In this document: piece after piece, positions 1-12,704 of the stretch
How positions within the stretch are numbered: the first letter of the stretch is position 1
Layout of the letters: each line of letters starts with the position of its first letter
NCBI RefSeq assembly: GCF_019112545.1
Contig: NW_025064881.1
Coordinates: 1,648,591 to 1,712,590, forward strand
Direction of reading: 5' to 3'
DNA from: Guyanagaster necrorhizus
Taxonomy: Eukaryota > Basidiomycota > Agaricomycetes > Agaricales > Physalacriaceae
Length of the DNA stretch: 64,000 nt
Program-made: the position numbers and the translations under genes
Notes under the pieces: model-generated
Told to the model about the DNA's origin: nothing
The model's database searches: none
The model's input: only the letters and a program-made list of their open reading frames with translations

Positions 1-1748
1 ATCAAGTAATGATGTCATTCTTCAAGAGTGAGCATTATAGCAAGTAATTCTTTGTCATAGATCTCATAGTTCCATTCAGTGACAGTTAAGACTTTTGAGA
101 GAAAGGTGACTGGATGCTATTTTCTGCCTTGCTCCTAAAATAGTACAGCTCTAATTGCTCTCTCACTCAAGTTGGCCTCCACTCAGAATCTTCCATCCTG
201 TGTTGAGATTGTGAGAATTATGTCCTTGGCTAGTTGTTGCTTCAAGTCATTGAAAGCTACTTGCTGAGGGTACCCCCAGTTCCAGGGTGCATTTCCTGTT
301 AATTGAGTCATTGGCTATATGACTTTGCTGTAGTCTCATATGAACTGCCAGTAGAAGTTGGTGAACCCTAGGAAGGACTGGAGTTCCTTTTTCTTAGTCA
401 GTACTGGCCATTCAGTCACTCCAGCCACTTTAACAGGATCCATCCAGATGCTTCCTTTACTAATAATGACTCTGAGGTGTTCTGTCTCTAAGACTTTGGA
501 TTCACACTTCTCCACTTTAAGGAACAATTTATGTTTTCTCATCAGCTTGAGCACTCTTTAAACTAGTTGTCAATGTTCTTTGCAGTTCTTGGATATGATG
601 AGGATATTGTCTAAGTAGATGGTAACCTTTCTTGTAGTGATGAGATCCTTAAAAATATCATTTATCATCCACTGAAAGGTTGCTGATGAGTTTATGAGTC
701 TGAAGAATATTACTATAGGCTTAAAGAGTCTACAGTTTATCTGAAAAGCTGTCTTCCACTCATCTCTCTTCTTGATGCATATATTATTGTAGCTCCAATG
801 TATATTCAATTTGGTATAGTATTGTGCTCTATGCAGTTTGTCCATTAACTCAGAGATTAGTGGAAGCAAATAACAATTCTTGATTGTCATTTTATTAAGC
901 TTTCAGTAATCCTGTACTGGCTGAAGCTTGCTGTTCTTCTTCTTTATGAAGAAAAAGAGAGAGACCATCAGAGATTTTGATGATTGAATATGTCCACTGG
1001 AAAGCTTTTCATCTAGGAACTTATCAAGTTCCTGCTGTTCATTGTTGCTGAGGGAGTATGTTTTGCAGTCAAGGTTAGTGTTTGCATTTAGAATGAGTTC
1101 AATGGCATGGTCCTAAGGTTTTGGCTCAGATAATTTGTTGAAACTCTTCTTTTCAAATAGGTCTTGATAGGCCCATTCTGAGACTATTTCTTTGAATGTT
1201 TTTTTCTCCTTTTCAGCATTGGCCATAGCTGCTAGGTCACTGGCATGGTAAACAGCCTGAATATGAAGAGCTTGTTGCATGTCCACTGCCAGGATCATTT
1301 CTCTGTCCTCCATCTTCTCATTCCATCTGTCTCCTAGGTCCTCATTTAGTAATTCAAATAGGATCTCTTGGCACTTACATCATGCAAAGATGATCTAACC
1401 AGTTTTTCAATTGACCAGCAGATTGTGCTAGATTAACCAATCATGACTTAAGAATACCTCCTTGGTTTTTAGGTTTGTAACAGCTAGATCAATCTTCTCT
1501 GAGTGGTCACTGATAGTCAGGTAGAGTTTGACAAATTCTGTGATTGACACAGCCTGATTCTTTGTCTCATCTACATTATAAACCAGAATTGAGACAGCTA
1601 TTGCTTTAGTGAGAAGATTATACTTGTCAATAAAAGCTTGATTAATTGAGCTGCCAGTGCATCCACTGTCAATTAAGGCAGTGATAGCATAGGTTAAACA
1701 ATTGGTGAGAGTCTCAATTTGGATCTTAGTGGTCAGATCCTATCTCAG
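1..1748 (-). mobile_element. Decayed Ty3/gypsy fragment: protease and reverse transcriptase, target of the nested insertion
   Basis: Read on the minus strand, this stretch carries an aspartic protease segment near 1660-1690 (DSGCTGSS) followed leftwards by a gypsy reverse transcriptase between about 900 and 330. The RT catalytic box reads YLDN instead of YLDD near 620-635, so a catalytic aspartate is lost. Several in-frame stops lie between the blocks. The element runs off the left edge of the window. Its gag half resumes on the other side of the nested element at 10264-10929, and the gag, protease, RT order is continuous on the minus strand across the insertion. CpG is very rare. It is a dead copy of the same broad family as the element inserted in it. 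Confidence 0.85.
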
Positions 1749-2266
1749 TGTTATGATTTTTCCTGTTTTCTTTTCTTTTTTCTTAGAAATGACCCCTATA
1801 TTTGCTTAGTCAGAGTGCTTAATACAGTGCTTAGGACTGTGGGAATGCTTAGCTCAGCAACCCAGTCGATCACTCTTCTGTCATGCTGCTGTACACTGTG
1901 AAGGGAGAGACAATGTTCCTTTTGTCCTCTAACAGCAGTGCAGCAGTAACAGCACAACAGCAAGACAACAGCTTTTGTAGAGAGCCTGGCAACAGCAGGA
2001 GCAACAGCTCTACAACAGACAATATCTTTTGTGAACAGCTATTAATAAACAGATAACAGAACAGTATTTAAGTAGTTTAGTTCTTGCTGTAATACCCCAG
2101 TCTCGAACTAAAGTTTATTCTTTACCATTCTATCTTGAGCCACTCATAAAGTGCCTTGATCACACAAAGCTGATATTGCATCAGTGAATTCTAACAGTAT
2201 AACCCAAAGTGCGAGGTTCTGTTAGTCTATCACATGTTATCAGTTATGTGGAGTTTGGGCCTAATA
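1749..2266 (+). repeat. 5' LTR of the gypsy chromovirus
   Basis: 518-bp direct repeat matching 9748-10263. It starts TGTTATGA and ends CCTAATA, where the partner ends CCTAACA. Differences from the 3' copy are nearly all C/T or G/A transitions. It contains AATAAA-like and TATTTAAG stretches around 2045-2075 that may belong to the U3/R promoter, but no transcript start can be fixed from sequence. Confidence 0.93.
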
Positions 2267-2475
2267 ATTAGTTCAAGACTTCTCCTTCCCTTTCTCAAGC
2301 CCAATTGTGCTGAGGAACTGAATGCCCCTCACTCTTAACTCTTCTGACCCAAACTTTACCCATGAGTTCTTCGAACTCTTGGCTTCTATTATAGGAATCT
2401 TGATCAGTCTATTGGTGATCATACAGCTATGCTATAGATGCCAATTAATTGTAGCTTAGACAATCAGACACTATC

Positions 2476-5400
2476 ATGAATTCCAATGTATTCGAACTAT
2501 CCTCAGAAATGTCACACCAGACCTTCCCCTCCATGACATCCCTGCCTCTGCTCAACAGTCTTTCCAACCCACAGAAAGACCCAGCCCTGAAGACGAGCCT
2601 GAGAGCCTGTCTGAGGAATGTCCTAGGGAAGAAGAGGAGCAGCATCAGCAGCACACATACCCTCCATGACCCTCAACAGCAGTCATCTGAAACTCTGGAA
2701 ACCCTTGGGCTGTGGAGTTTCAACAACCCAGACCTGACATCCCCATCCTGTCCCCTCAGCACAGCATCACAGCAACCAGGATAATAAGCTCTGTCCCTAG
2801 CACTGGCATTGGGCACCATGCTAGAGACTCCCTGGATGCCTCATGGATGGCTCGAGAGACCAGAAATTCCAGAGGTCATAGGTTCTGACACACTATATCA
2901 GTATGAAGCAGGAGCACTAATGACTGAGATGACCCCTATTGGAATAATGACAGTAATGAGCACCACTGGTGGCAAGCCGCTGCCACTGAGGCTGACAGGA
3001 TGGAGCGTCGCTCAGTTGGCGGTAATACTAGCCGAGCAGAAAGCATATAAGCAGTTTCAAGTGAAATGCAACCAACCAGCCCCATCGTCTCAGGTCCCTC
3101 AAGAGAGAACCCAGTACAATGTGCCTGAGACCTTTCCGAGTACAGGCAGGACTAGACACATATCAACAACAAGATTATGAGAGAGAACACCCTCTTTGGG
3201 AGGTATCTCCAGGCATGAGCAGCAGAGGAGCATAGAAGAGGCAAGGGAGATAGTCAGACTACAATCTATGTCAGAACCACCACCTCTGACTCACCTTTCA
3301 GGGAACCTACCACTCCCACTGCTGAGTCTGATTCCTAGGCAGACTACAACAAAGAAGAGGCCCAGCCCTACCTCGATGACAACCACTCACTATCTTACAG
3401 GACTGATACCATTGCAGAGATGGAGGACATCCCAATCTGAGGAGATGGAATCCCAGCTGAGAGAGATACCATCAGGGGAGATGATGAGAATATCAACCTC
3501 ACTGGTGACCTCAAGAAGTTTCTCGATAGGAACTTCACAGCTCTTTTTCTCAACCCAAAGTTTTACAGAAACTTCTGCTGGTATCGCAGAGCAATGGCAT
3601 TGGGAGCAGCAACAAGCATTAAGGAGCCATCAGAGCAGCCTGAGCAACAGCCTGCTCCTTGCTCTGGATCCAGTGATGCTAGACCCAGTATGCAGCCCCA
3701 GCCTGACTGAGCCGGTAGTCTATGATTTGCCTGGCAGTTCCCTCCTTGAGGATGAGGGGGCAACCGATGTGGATGACAAGGCTGAGAAGGCAAACCCCAG
3801 CAGAGAGGGTGGGGCTCTGCTCTCTAGCTGGAAAAGAGAATTCAAGCCACTGACAGAAGAAGAATTGCGATAGGAGGCGTGCAAGGCACAGGAAGAGGAT
3901 TTTCTTTGGTTGTACCAAGAGCAGGTAGCCGAATTATGGAAGGACGATCTCTGGTTAAGATCATCCTTAGGACAAAGGTATACTTTTGCTAATTTCATTG
4001 AAAAAGAGGAAATTTTACAGTATATGGCCACCAAGCAGGCCATTTTTAATTTCAATCAAAGATATTCACATTATCAGATGGGACCATTACCACCATACAA
4101 GCCGAAATATGGCAGAAGAATAGCATCCAGAATGTGGATGCTGAGTGTAATGCTGTCCAAAATAGCAGACATAGTATCATCAATTCGAATAGCATCCTCT
4201 TGATATTCATTCACCATGTCGGCTGTCTGCAGCATAGCATCCCAGCTTGCTAGGAGCTGACCACAGGCAGACTGACAACACCCTAACTTATGGAGACTGC
4301 CACTCTTTCTGCAACCATTTGCCAGACAGCCACCTCTGGATGAAGCCAAAGGCAATGGAGAAAATGCACCTGAAGCACCTCCCCCAACAGAGGATGACCC
4401 TGAAGCACTTGCTCAGAGCTGGACCATTAGAAATAGGAGAATTGTGTGAAAGGAAGCTCTAAAACTGGGAAGTCCCATCACAGATGATGGGTCTCTTTAT
4501 TCGTTTCCAGAACCTCCAAGTGAATGGGTGCAACTGCCTCATGGTGGACTCCTGAACCTGATGCCCACCCTTGATGCTGGCACCCAGATTCTTCAAGTAA
4601 AACCAGTCCTCTGTGCTGAACTCCACCTCTTTTGAGGAGCATCTGATGACATTAATCACTTCTTGGTTGACTGCAACCAATACTTCCAGGTCTTTGCCCT
4701 ATACTTCCTTGCTGACATGTATAAAGTAACTTTTGCCATCACCCACATGGCGGATAAAGCCAAAACATGGTGGGTGCTGATTGCCCCCATGTTCTGGTCC
4801 ACTACCAGAGACCATCACTGATATTCTGCATGGCCAGTCTTCAAACAAATGATCAGGGACAAATTCACAGACTCTGCCATTCAGAAGGTCCACAAACAAA
4901 AAATAAAGGAGTTCAAGATGGCTAAAAAACCGGCCACAGAATATTTTGACAAATTGGAATGACTCAGCACACTTGCCAGGGTCTGAGAAGACACTGCCAG
5001 CACTGGATAAATGGTTGAGTATATGAAAATGGGATTACTATCCCATTATCTCATAACTATTTCAGATATCAGCTGAGATATTCCTATAGGCTATGATGAA
5101 TGGAAGAGCTAAATCATCACCATGTACAAGGAATGGCAATGACAGAAGGCAGAAGCAACTATCTTGGCCTATAGCCATCAAAGTCAGAGACAGAGCCCGA
5201 AGCCTCCCACTTCTGGTGTGACCATATCCACCAAGTCCAGCGGCTCGACTCCAACTTCTTATGGCATAAAGCAAACCGGTACGGGCACAATGTATACTGG
5301 AATGAATCAGCCAATAGATGTGGACTGCCTCAAGAAGGAGGGAAAGTGTTTCAACTATGGTCAGAGAGGCCACATGGCATGAAACTGTCTACAGAAGAAG

Positions 5401-5516
5401 AACAAGCACACATGAGAAGATATTCAGGTGCAGATTTCCAAATTAATGAAGGAGGATGAAGACCTTGGGCAAGATGACAAGTCTGAGAAGGAAAAAGATC
5501 AGGCTGAGCAGTAAGC
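2476..5516 (+). pseudogene. gag: Degenerate gypsy gag
   Basis: A series of broken frames encodes a proline/serine-rich N-terminal part (2476-3180), an acidic and aromatic middle part (3700-4200) and a capsid-like core at about 4680-5150 with the recognisable FAITHMADKAKTWWV stretch. A CCHC zinc knuckle sits near 5346-5395. In the knuckle the second cysteine is tyrosine (TGT to TAT) and a TGA interrupts the segment before the last cysteine, so it cannot bind zinc as encoded. Stops and frame changes are spread throughout. The exact start of the original gag is unclear; the first ATG after the LTR in a long frame is at 2476. Confidence 0.75.
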
Positions 5517-6059
5517 AATTCTGCTGACTCAGCTAAGGACTTAAGCAAAGTGTCACAATTATTTGCTGGACAAACTGACTCTATAGTTACCCTATCTATA
5601 ACTAAATTATGCATGCATTTGAATATACCTGACATTATCACTCATGATATGGAATTGCCCAAAGGACTTATTTTAGAAACTCAATCGCTGAAGAAAGGCT
5701 GAAAAGGGGCAGAGAGCCCCAAAAATATATCATCCTTAAAAGTTCATTAAACCAAAACTTTAGAACAAACTCAACTGGCTGATGTCTGAACAGAGGTAGA
5801 GAACCCCACTAATTGGCTCCAGCCATTTGGCACCAAATAGACTTAGTGAGCTATTAAAGATGCAAAAAATAAAGCAGCAGCAAAGGCCATACTCAAGAAC
5901 TGAGTCCATAAGACTCAAGTCGAGGAAGTGATCAATGATATGATCACAGGAATGTGAGAAGCAGAAAGGTGTCGAGCCTTGGAATGGCTTGATGAACTGC
6001 ATGGACCATGAAGATTTCTCTGATGAACCAAGACATTGGAAAGAGATCTATTAACCAAA

Positions 6060-9000
6060 GCCTGAATTGAAACCCTCACTTTCTGAAGCACTCACAAGGT
6101 CACTGCATTAATTGATAGTGGATGCACTGGGAGCTCTATCAATCAGACTTTCATCAACAAGCATGATCTCCTAATATGAGCCACAGCAGCACTAATTCCT
6201 GTCTACAATGCAGATGGAACAAAGAATCAAGCCGATTCAATCACTGAATATGTTGAGCTCAGGCTCACCATTGGAGATCATTCCGAATGAATTGACCTGG
6301 CAGTAACTGACCTGGGGACCAAGAAAATATTCCTTAGACATGATTGGCTAATCCAACATAACCCACTCATTAATTAGAAGACTGGACGCCTCATTTTCAC
6401 AAGATGCTGATGTCGAAAAACCCCTTTCAAACTATCAGATAATGACCCTGAAGACCAGTGGGATGAAGAGATGGAAGACGGTGAAACAATTCTTGCCATC
6501 AACCTACAAAAGGCCATTAACATTTGAGCCATTCACCATGCTAATGACCTAGTGGCAAAGGCTAATGCTGGAAAAGAAGAAAGGATGTTTGAGGAAATGA
6601 TACTCCATTGGGTATGCGATTATTGGGATCTATTCGAAAAAGAAAGTTTTGATGAACTTTCCGATGTGAAACCATAGGACCATGCAATTGAACTAATCCT
6701 GAATGCAAACACCAATCTAGATTGCAAATGCTATCCACTGGGCAATAACGAACAACAAGAACTGGACAAGTTTTTAGAAGAAAACTTATCCAGTGGAAGG
6801 ATCTGACCATCGAAATCACCAATGGCATCCCCCTTCTTTTTCATCAAAAAGAAGGATGGGAAACTCTGATCAGTGCAGGATTATTGGAAGCTCAATGAAA
6901 TGATGATCAAGAACTGCTATCCACTTCTATTGATCACAGAACTAATAGACAAACTCTGAGGTGCAAAATACTATACCAAACTAGATGTTCAGTAGAGATA
7001 CAACAACATGCATATCAAAAAAGATGATGAGTGAAAGGCTGCTTTTCAAACTAACCACAGTTTGTTTGAACCAATAGTTATGTTCTTTGGACTCACCAAT
7101 TCACTGGCCACCTTCCAGTGGATGATGAATGATATCTTCAAAGATCTCATTGCTATGAGAAAGGTAACAATTTACCTGGATGACATTCTCATCATGTCTA
7201 AAACCAAGGAGGAGCACCGAAGAATAGTATGACAAGTGCTATTACTGATGAGGAAGCACCGACTCTTCTTCAAGGCCGAGAAGTGTGAATTCAAGGTATT
7301 GGAAACTGAATACCTCAGAGTCATCATCAGTGAAGAAAGCATCAGAATAGACCCTATCAAGGTGGCAGGAGTAACCAAACGGCCAGAACCAACCAAGAAG
7401 AAGGAACTACAATCATTTCTTAGATTCACCAACTTCTATCGATGATTTATCTAAGATTACAGCAAAATCATCTGACCAATGATACAATTAACTGAAAATT
7501 CCCCATGGACCTGAAAAATTCCCTAACAGGCAGTGTTTAATAACCTTAAATGCTGACCAGCTAAAGATGTCATCCTGACTATACCAAGTCAAGATGGAAG
7601 GTTCAGGATGGAAGCCGACTCCAATGAAGGCACAATCAGAGCCATACTCTCACAAGAATAAGGTGACAAATAGTGACCCATCACTTTTATGTCAAAAGTG
7701 CTCATAGTAACAGAACACAACTATGAAATTTATGACAAGGAACTCCTTGCCATAATACTTGCCCTTGCTGAATGGTGGCATTACCTCATTGGAGCTAATC
7801 AGACATTTGAAATCTGGACCGATTATCAAAACCTACGATACTTCTGACATCCCCAGAAGCTTAACTGTAGACAAGCCAGATGGGTTATGGAACTATCTGA
7901 ATATGACTACATGCTGCATCACAAAGCTGAAGCAGCAAACAAGAAGGCCGATCTCCTCAGCCAAAGGGCAGATCACAACCAAGGAGAAGATGATAACAAG
8001 GAGGTCATACTATTATGACTAGAACATTTCCAGGCAATGATTATGCTAACAGAAGAAGAGATACATGAGCAGATCAAGAGCACCACTCAAGATGCTCACA
8101 AGTGGGATCAGAAGATAGCCCCATCACTGAATCATGAACAGGGACTGAGAAAAGAAGGAGAGATGATTCTCTATGACAAAAGGATCTATATCTCAAGAGA
8201 TCAATGGCTTCGTGGTGATATCATCACTATCTGTCATGATCATGTGACCACTGGACATCCAGGGATTGCCAAAACAAAGGAACTAGTCTTAAGAGAGTAT
8301 TGGTGGCCAAAAATGAACCATGACATCACCCAATATATCAAAGCTTCAATGCAACCCAGAACAGCTCCCCTTCACCCAAATGAGGTCCCTTCATTGCCAT
8401 GGACCCACATCTCAGTGGATATAATAATGGGACTTCCTGAAAGTGATGGCTATGATACTATTATCATCATAGTAAATCACTTCTCAAAGGCGATTATTCC
8501 AATTGCATGCTCGATGGAATTAACATCTGAAGGATGGGCTAAAATCCTATGGGATGAAGTCTATACAAAGTATGGCATGCCTCAAGTAGTGATTTTGGAT
8601 AGAGGACCACAGTTTATCTCGAAATTTCTAAACGATCTGTATTGACTGCTTAGTATCAAACAAAATGCCTTAATGGCATATCATCCACAGATGGACAGCC
8701 AAACAGAATGGGCCAACCAAGAAATTGAAAAGTACTTCAGACTTTTCATCAGCTATCAACAGGACAATTGGATAGAATGGCTAGCACTAGCAGCATTCCA
8801 ACACAACAACAGAATTCACTCAGCAATAGGTAAAACCCCATTCTTTGTGAACTATGGGCAGAACCCACCAGTTGCTGAAACAGAATGGGCTCATATGATG
8901 ACATCAGCATCAAAGGATTTTGCAACAACAATGGCAAAAGTCCATGAAGAAACCAAGACAGCTCTTGAAAGAGCTGCTTTAACAATAAAGAAGCAGTACA

Positions 9001-9713
9001 ACAAACATTGCCAGCCAGCATATGAATATTCAACCAATGACAAGGTTTGATTGGATACAACAAATCTGCATCTACTGAGGCTGAAATGAAAGCTTGCAGA
9101 CAAATAAACAGAATCATTTAAAGTCTTACACAAAATCAGAAACTCCACATACAGGTTGCAGATTCCTACAACCTGGAAAATTCATAATGTTTTTAATGAA
9201 ACATTACTGACACCATACATGGCACCAGCCTTCCCAAACCAAGAACAACCATCTCCACCTCCACCAGAACTCATCAACAATGAAGAACACTATGAAATCA
9301 ATGAAGTGCTAAACCATAAAACTCAAAAGGTTAAAGCACAAGGCAGAGGCATGAAAACAACTGTTGACTACTTAGTCAGTTGGAAAGGTTACAGATCAGA
9401 ATCAAACCAATGAGTCAATGAAAAATATATGAATGCAGAGGAGGCCATATGAGACTATGAACACAGAATCAACAAATTGGAAGTGGAAGGGATCATGTTC
9501 AACATTATATCTGTGACACATACAAAGATGATAGGTCCAGCAGATCAGCCACCTGCAACCAATAACGAACAAGTTAGAGAGGATAGAGAGGCTGACCCTA
9601 TGATGACAACAGGAAGAGAGAGTATATCTAGCCAGATATATATCAACCAACCTGCCAAAAATGGTGCAGAGATCAATGAACTCACACTGGGACTGGCAGA
9701 CTTACCCTAACTT
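6060..9713 (+). pseudogene. pol: Degenerate gypsy pol: protease, RT, RNase H, integrase, chromodomain
   Basis: Domains in order: aspartic protease (DSGCTGSS, catalytic Asp codon at 6114), reverse transcriptase (about 6780-7460, YLDD at 7173-7184 intact), RNase H (about 7560-7930), integrase (8037-9050) and a chromodomain (about 9270-9450, YEINEVL...DYLVSWKGYRSESNQ). The integrase core keeps its D, D and E positions (VDIIMGLP, LDRGPQF, NQEIEKYFR). Its HHCC zinc finger lacks the CxxC half because about nine residues are missing after 8342. The RT contains TAG and TGA at conserved tryptophan codons and TGA at an arginine in FYRRFI. A conserved chromodomain tryptophan is TGA at about 9411-9413. 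Confidence 0.88.
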
Positions 9714-9747
9714 AACCATTGGGACAATGGTCTTAAGGAGGAGGTAA

Positions 9748-10263
9748 TGTTATGATTTTTTCTGTTTTCTTTTCTTTTTTCTTAGAAATGACCTCTATAT
9801 TTGCTTAGTCAGAGCACTTAGTACAGTGCTTAGGACTGTGGGAATGCTTAGCTCAGCAACCCAGTTGATCACTCTTGTTGCACTGCTGTGCACTGTGAAG
9901 GAAGAGACAATGTTCCTTTTATCCTCCAATAGCAGTGCAGCAGTAACAGCACAACAGCAAGACAACAGCTTTTGTAGAGAGCCTGGCAACAGCAGGAGCA
10001 ACAGCTCTACAACAGACAATATCTTTTGTGAACAGCTATTAATAAACAGATAACAGAACAGTATTTAAGTAGTTTAGTTCTTGCTGTAATACCCCAGTCT
10101 CGAACTAAAGTTTATTCTTTACTATCCTATCTCGAGCCACTCATAAAGCACCTTGATCACACAAAGCTGATATTGCATCAGTGAATTCTAACAGTATAAC
10201 CCAAAGTGTGAGGTTCTGTTAGTCTATCATATGTTATCAGTCACATGGAGTTTGGGCCTAACA
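9748..10263 (+). repeat. 3' LTR of the gypsy chromovirus
   Basis: 516-bp partner of 1749-2266. It is preceded by the polypurine tract AAGGAGGAGG and followed immediately by the CTCAG duplication (10264-10268). Ends are TG and CA. It keeps a few CG dinucleotides lost from the 5' copy, and the reverse is also seen. Confidence 0.93.
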
Positions 10264-10929
10264 CTCAGAGTTTTTGTTCATTAAACATATCATTGGAGGT
10301 CTCAAAGTTTGTCAAGCCATTTGAAGACTTGGCATTATTCAGCCTTCCTGATTCTTTCAATTATCTTGTCTATCACCTCCTTGGCTCAGATTTTGTATAT
10401 CCAGTTCTTGAGTATGATCTTTGCTGCTTCTTCTATAGTGGTGTTCTTGATGGCTCATCATATCCATTCAGTATCAAACAGTTTAAGCCATCTATTGGGG
10501 GTTTCTCTCTCTGTTCAGCCTATGAGTGTTTGAGTTTTGGGTTTTAGCAATTCATTAGCAGAGTGTGTGATAGTCAACATGAGTATATTCAGATGCATGC
10601 ATAATTTAGACATGTTGGTATCTATAGAGGAACTATTAGTCTATCCTGTGGCTACAATTGTTGTTCTGCCAGGTTCTTTGGCTGATCCAGTGGAATCACT
10701 CACTGGTCAGCCCTATCTTTTACCTTCTTGACTCAGATGTCCTTGCTAAGCTCTTCTTCTTCTTTCTGTAATTCAGCAATCTGCACTCTGATGTCCTCAT
10801 ATGTTTGTTTTTTCTTCAGGCAATCTTTAGACATGTGGCCTTTCTGGCCACAATTAAAATATTTGTCCTTCTTCTTTAGCCAATCAATATCTATGGACTT
10901 TTCAGCTCTCATGTATATGGTGCACTTTT
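10264..10929 (-). mobile_element. Gag half of the interrupted minus-strand gypsy copy
   Basis: On the minus strand this encodes gypsy gag, including the stretch KKKDKYFNCGQKGHMSKDC near 10815-10865. The zinc knuckle keeps Cys, His and Cys, but its first cysteine is tyrosine. The sequence continues into 1748-1 once the nested element is removed, giving gag then protease then RT. The right boundary at about 10930 abuts a plus-strand integrase from another copy, so the 5' end and LTR of this element are missing. Confidence 0.8.
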
Positions 10930-12434
10930 GGACAATAATAATGCTGACTGAGAAAGAGATTCATGAGCAAATTAAAAGTGTCACAAGAGACAGCAGTAAA
11001 TGAGACTAACATGTGATTTTGTCTCTGAACCACAAATGAGGAATGATGAAGGAGGGCAGAATGATTCATTATGATGGACAGATCTACATCCCAAGAGATC
11101 AACAGCTTTGCAGTGAGATCATCACTACTTGCCATAATTATACAACTGTGAGACATCTGGAGACTGCTAAGATTAAGGAACTGGTCTTACAAAAGTATTT
11201 GTGGCTGAAACTTGATCAAGATATTGAATGGTATGTGAAGGAATGTGAAGTATACTAGAGGAAAAAATCTTCCATACAATCATGGGCCACACCATTACAT
11301 CCAAATGAGATCCCACAATCATCATAGACTCACATATTGGTGGATATGATCACCAGATTGTCTGACTGTAATGGCTATAATGCTATCATCATAATCATTG
11401 ATTGATTCTTAAAGGTAATCATTCTGATTGCCTGCTTGATAGAATTAACCTCTGAAGAGTGGGCTAAGATTCTCCATGATAAGGTATATGCCAAATACAG
11501 CATGCCTCAAGTTATTATCTCTGATCAAAGATCACAATTTATATCTAAGTTTTTAGATGACCTTTACCACCTCCTTCATATTTGATGAAATGCTTCAACA
11601 GCCTATCACCCACAAACAGATAGACAAATAGAGAGAGTCAACCAGAAGATTAAGAAGTATCTGAGATTATTTATCAATTACTGCCAGAATGACTGGGTTG
11701 AGTGGTTGGCACTTGCCATCTTCTAGCATAACAACAGAGTACACTCCACTATGAGGAAAACACTATTTTTCATCAACCATAGTCAACATTCCAATATCTC
11801 CCACACCAAATATATGCACACCTCAACATCTGCCTTCTCTGATTTTGCCACAGCTATGATCCAGATTTATAATAAAACCTGAGCCACTCTTAAAAAGGTG
11901 GCCACTACAATAAAGAGACAGTATGATAAACATTGCACTTCTGCTTGGACTTATAATATCAATGATAAAGTGTGGTTGGATACCACAAACCTCCACCTTC
12001 CCCATCTAAAGCAAAAGCTGGCTGATAAATACACTGGCCCCTTCACTATCATCACCAAAGTCAGTGCCTCCATCTTTAAATTATGTCTTCTAACCAACTG
12101 GAAGGTATACAATGTATTTAATGAGTCACTTCTCACCCTCTTTGTCATGCCAGCATTCCTCAATCAGGAATGACCACCTCCTCCTCCTTCCAACCTTATT
12201 GATGATGAGGAGTATTATGAAATTATGCAAATACTTAATCATAGGCTCTGCAAAGTATAAGCATGCAGTGATAAAACTATATCAACAGTCAATTACTTAG
12301 TTAGTTGAAAAGACTATAGTCTGGAATCTAACTAATAGGTCAATAAAAAATGGATGAATGTTGATGATGCTATACATAACTATGAACTATCCTTAAATTA
12401 AGCTATCAGGATGATGGTCTTAAAAAAGAGGTAA
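10930..12434 (+). mobile_element. Truncated gypsy copy: integrase and chromodomain part
   Basis: Similarity to the integrase of the complete element begins abruptly near 10930 (MLTEKEIHEQIKS) and runs through the zinc finger, DDE core and chromodomain to a purine-rich tract ending GAGGTAATA at 12436. The zinc finger CxxC is reduced to CEVY. Stops are frequent. The 3' LTR that should follow is displaced to 19920-20361 by a pogo-type transposon inserted at a TA dinucleotide at the very start of the LTR. Upstream gag and RT are missing. Confidence 0.85.
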
Positions 12435-12704
12435 TACAGTTGACTATCTCACAATGCATAATTCTGACTTTGCATATGGATTGGGCTGGAACACAGTTGA
12501 GGAGCAGGAAAATAGGCTAGAAATGCATATCACATAATGCATATAGTTTTAGTTAGGAATATGCATTGTCAGATCCAAAATTGTAGTAAGCCAATATGAC
12601 ATTGTGCATATATTAGAATAATAAAGAACATAATTTGTTTGTATAAACTATAACAAATATTAAAAAAATTATTGTAAAGCAGCACAGCCTATATCTCTAT
12701 AAAC

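Larger units (their letters stand above)
1749..10263 (+). mobile_element. Nearly complete but inactive Ty3/gypsy chromovirus (8.5 kb)
   Basis: Two LTRs (1749-2266 and 9748-10263) bound an internal region with gag, protease, reverse transcriptase, RNase H, integrase and a C-terminal chromodomain in the order typical of Ty3/gypsy chromoviruses. The pentamer CTCAG is found at 1744-1748 and again at 10264-10268, a clean 5-bp target duplication. The LTR starts TGTTATGA; the right copy ends in CA and the left has decayed to TA. A purine-rich tract (9734-9744) precedes the 3' LTR. All reading frames contain many TGA and TAG codons, mostly explicable as CGA to TGA or TGG to TGA/TAG. The element has interrupted a minus-strand gypsy copy. 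Confidence 0.93.

Noticed and set aside
2476..3873. Open frames that could be host genes at the left of the window
   Set aside because: They lie between the 5' LTR and gag of the gypsy element and are interrupted like the rest of it.
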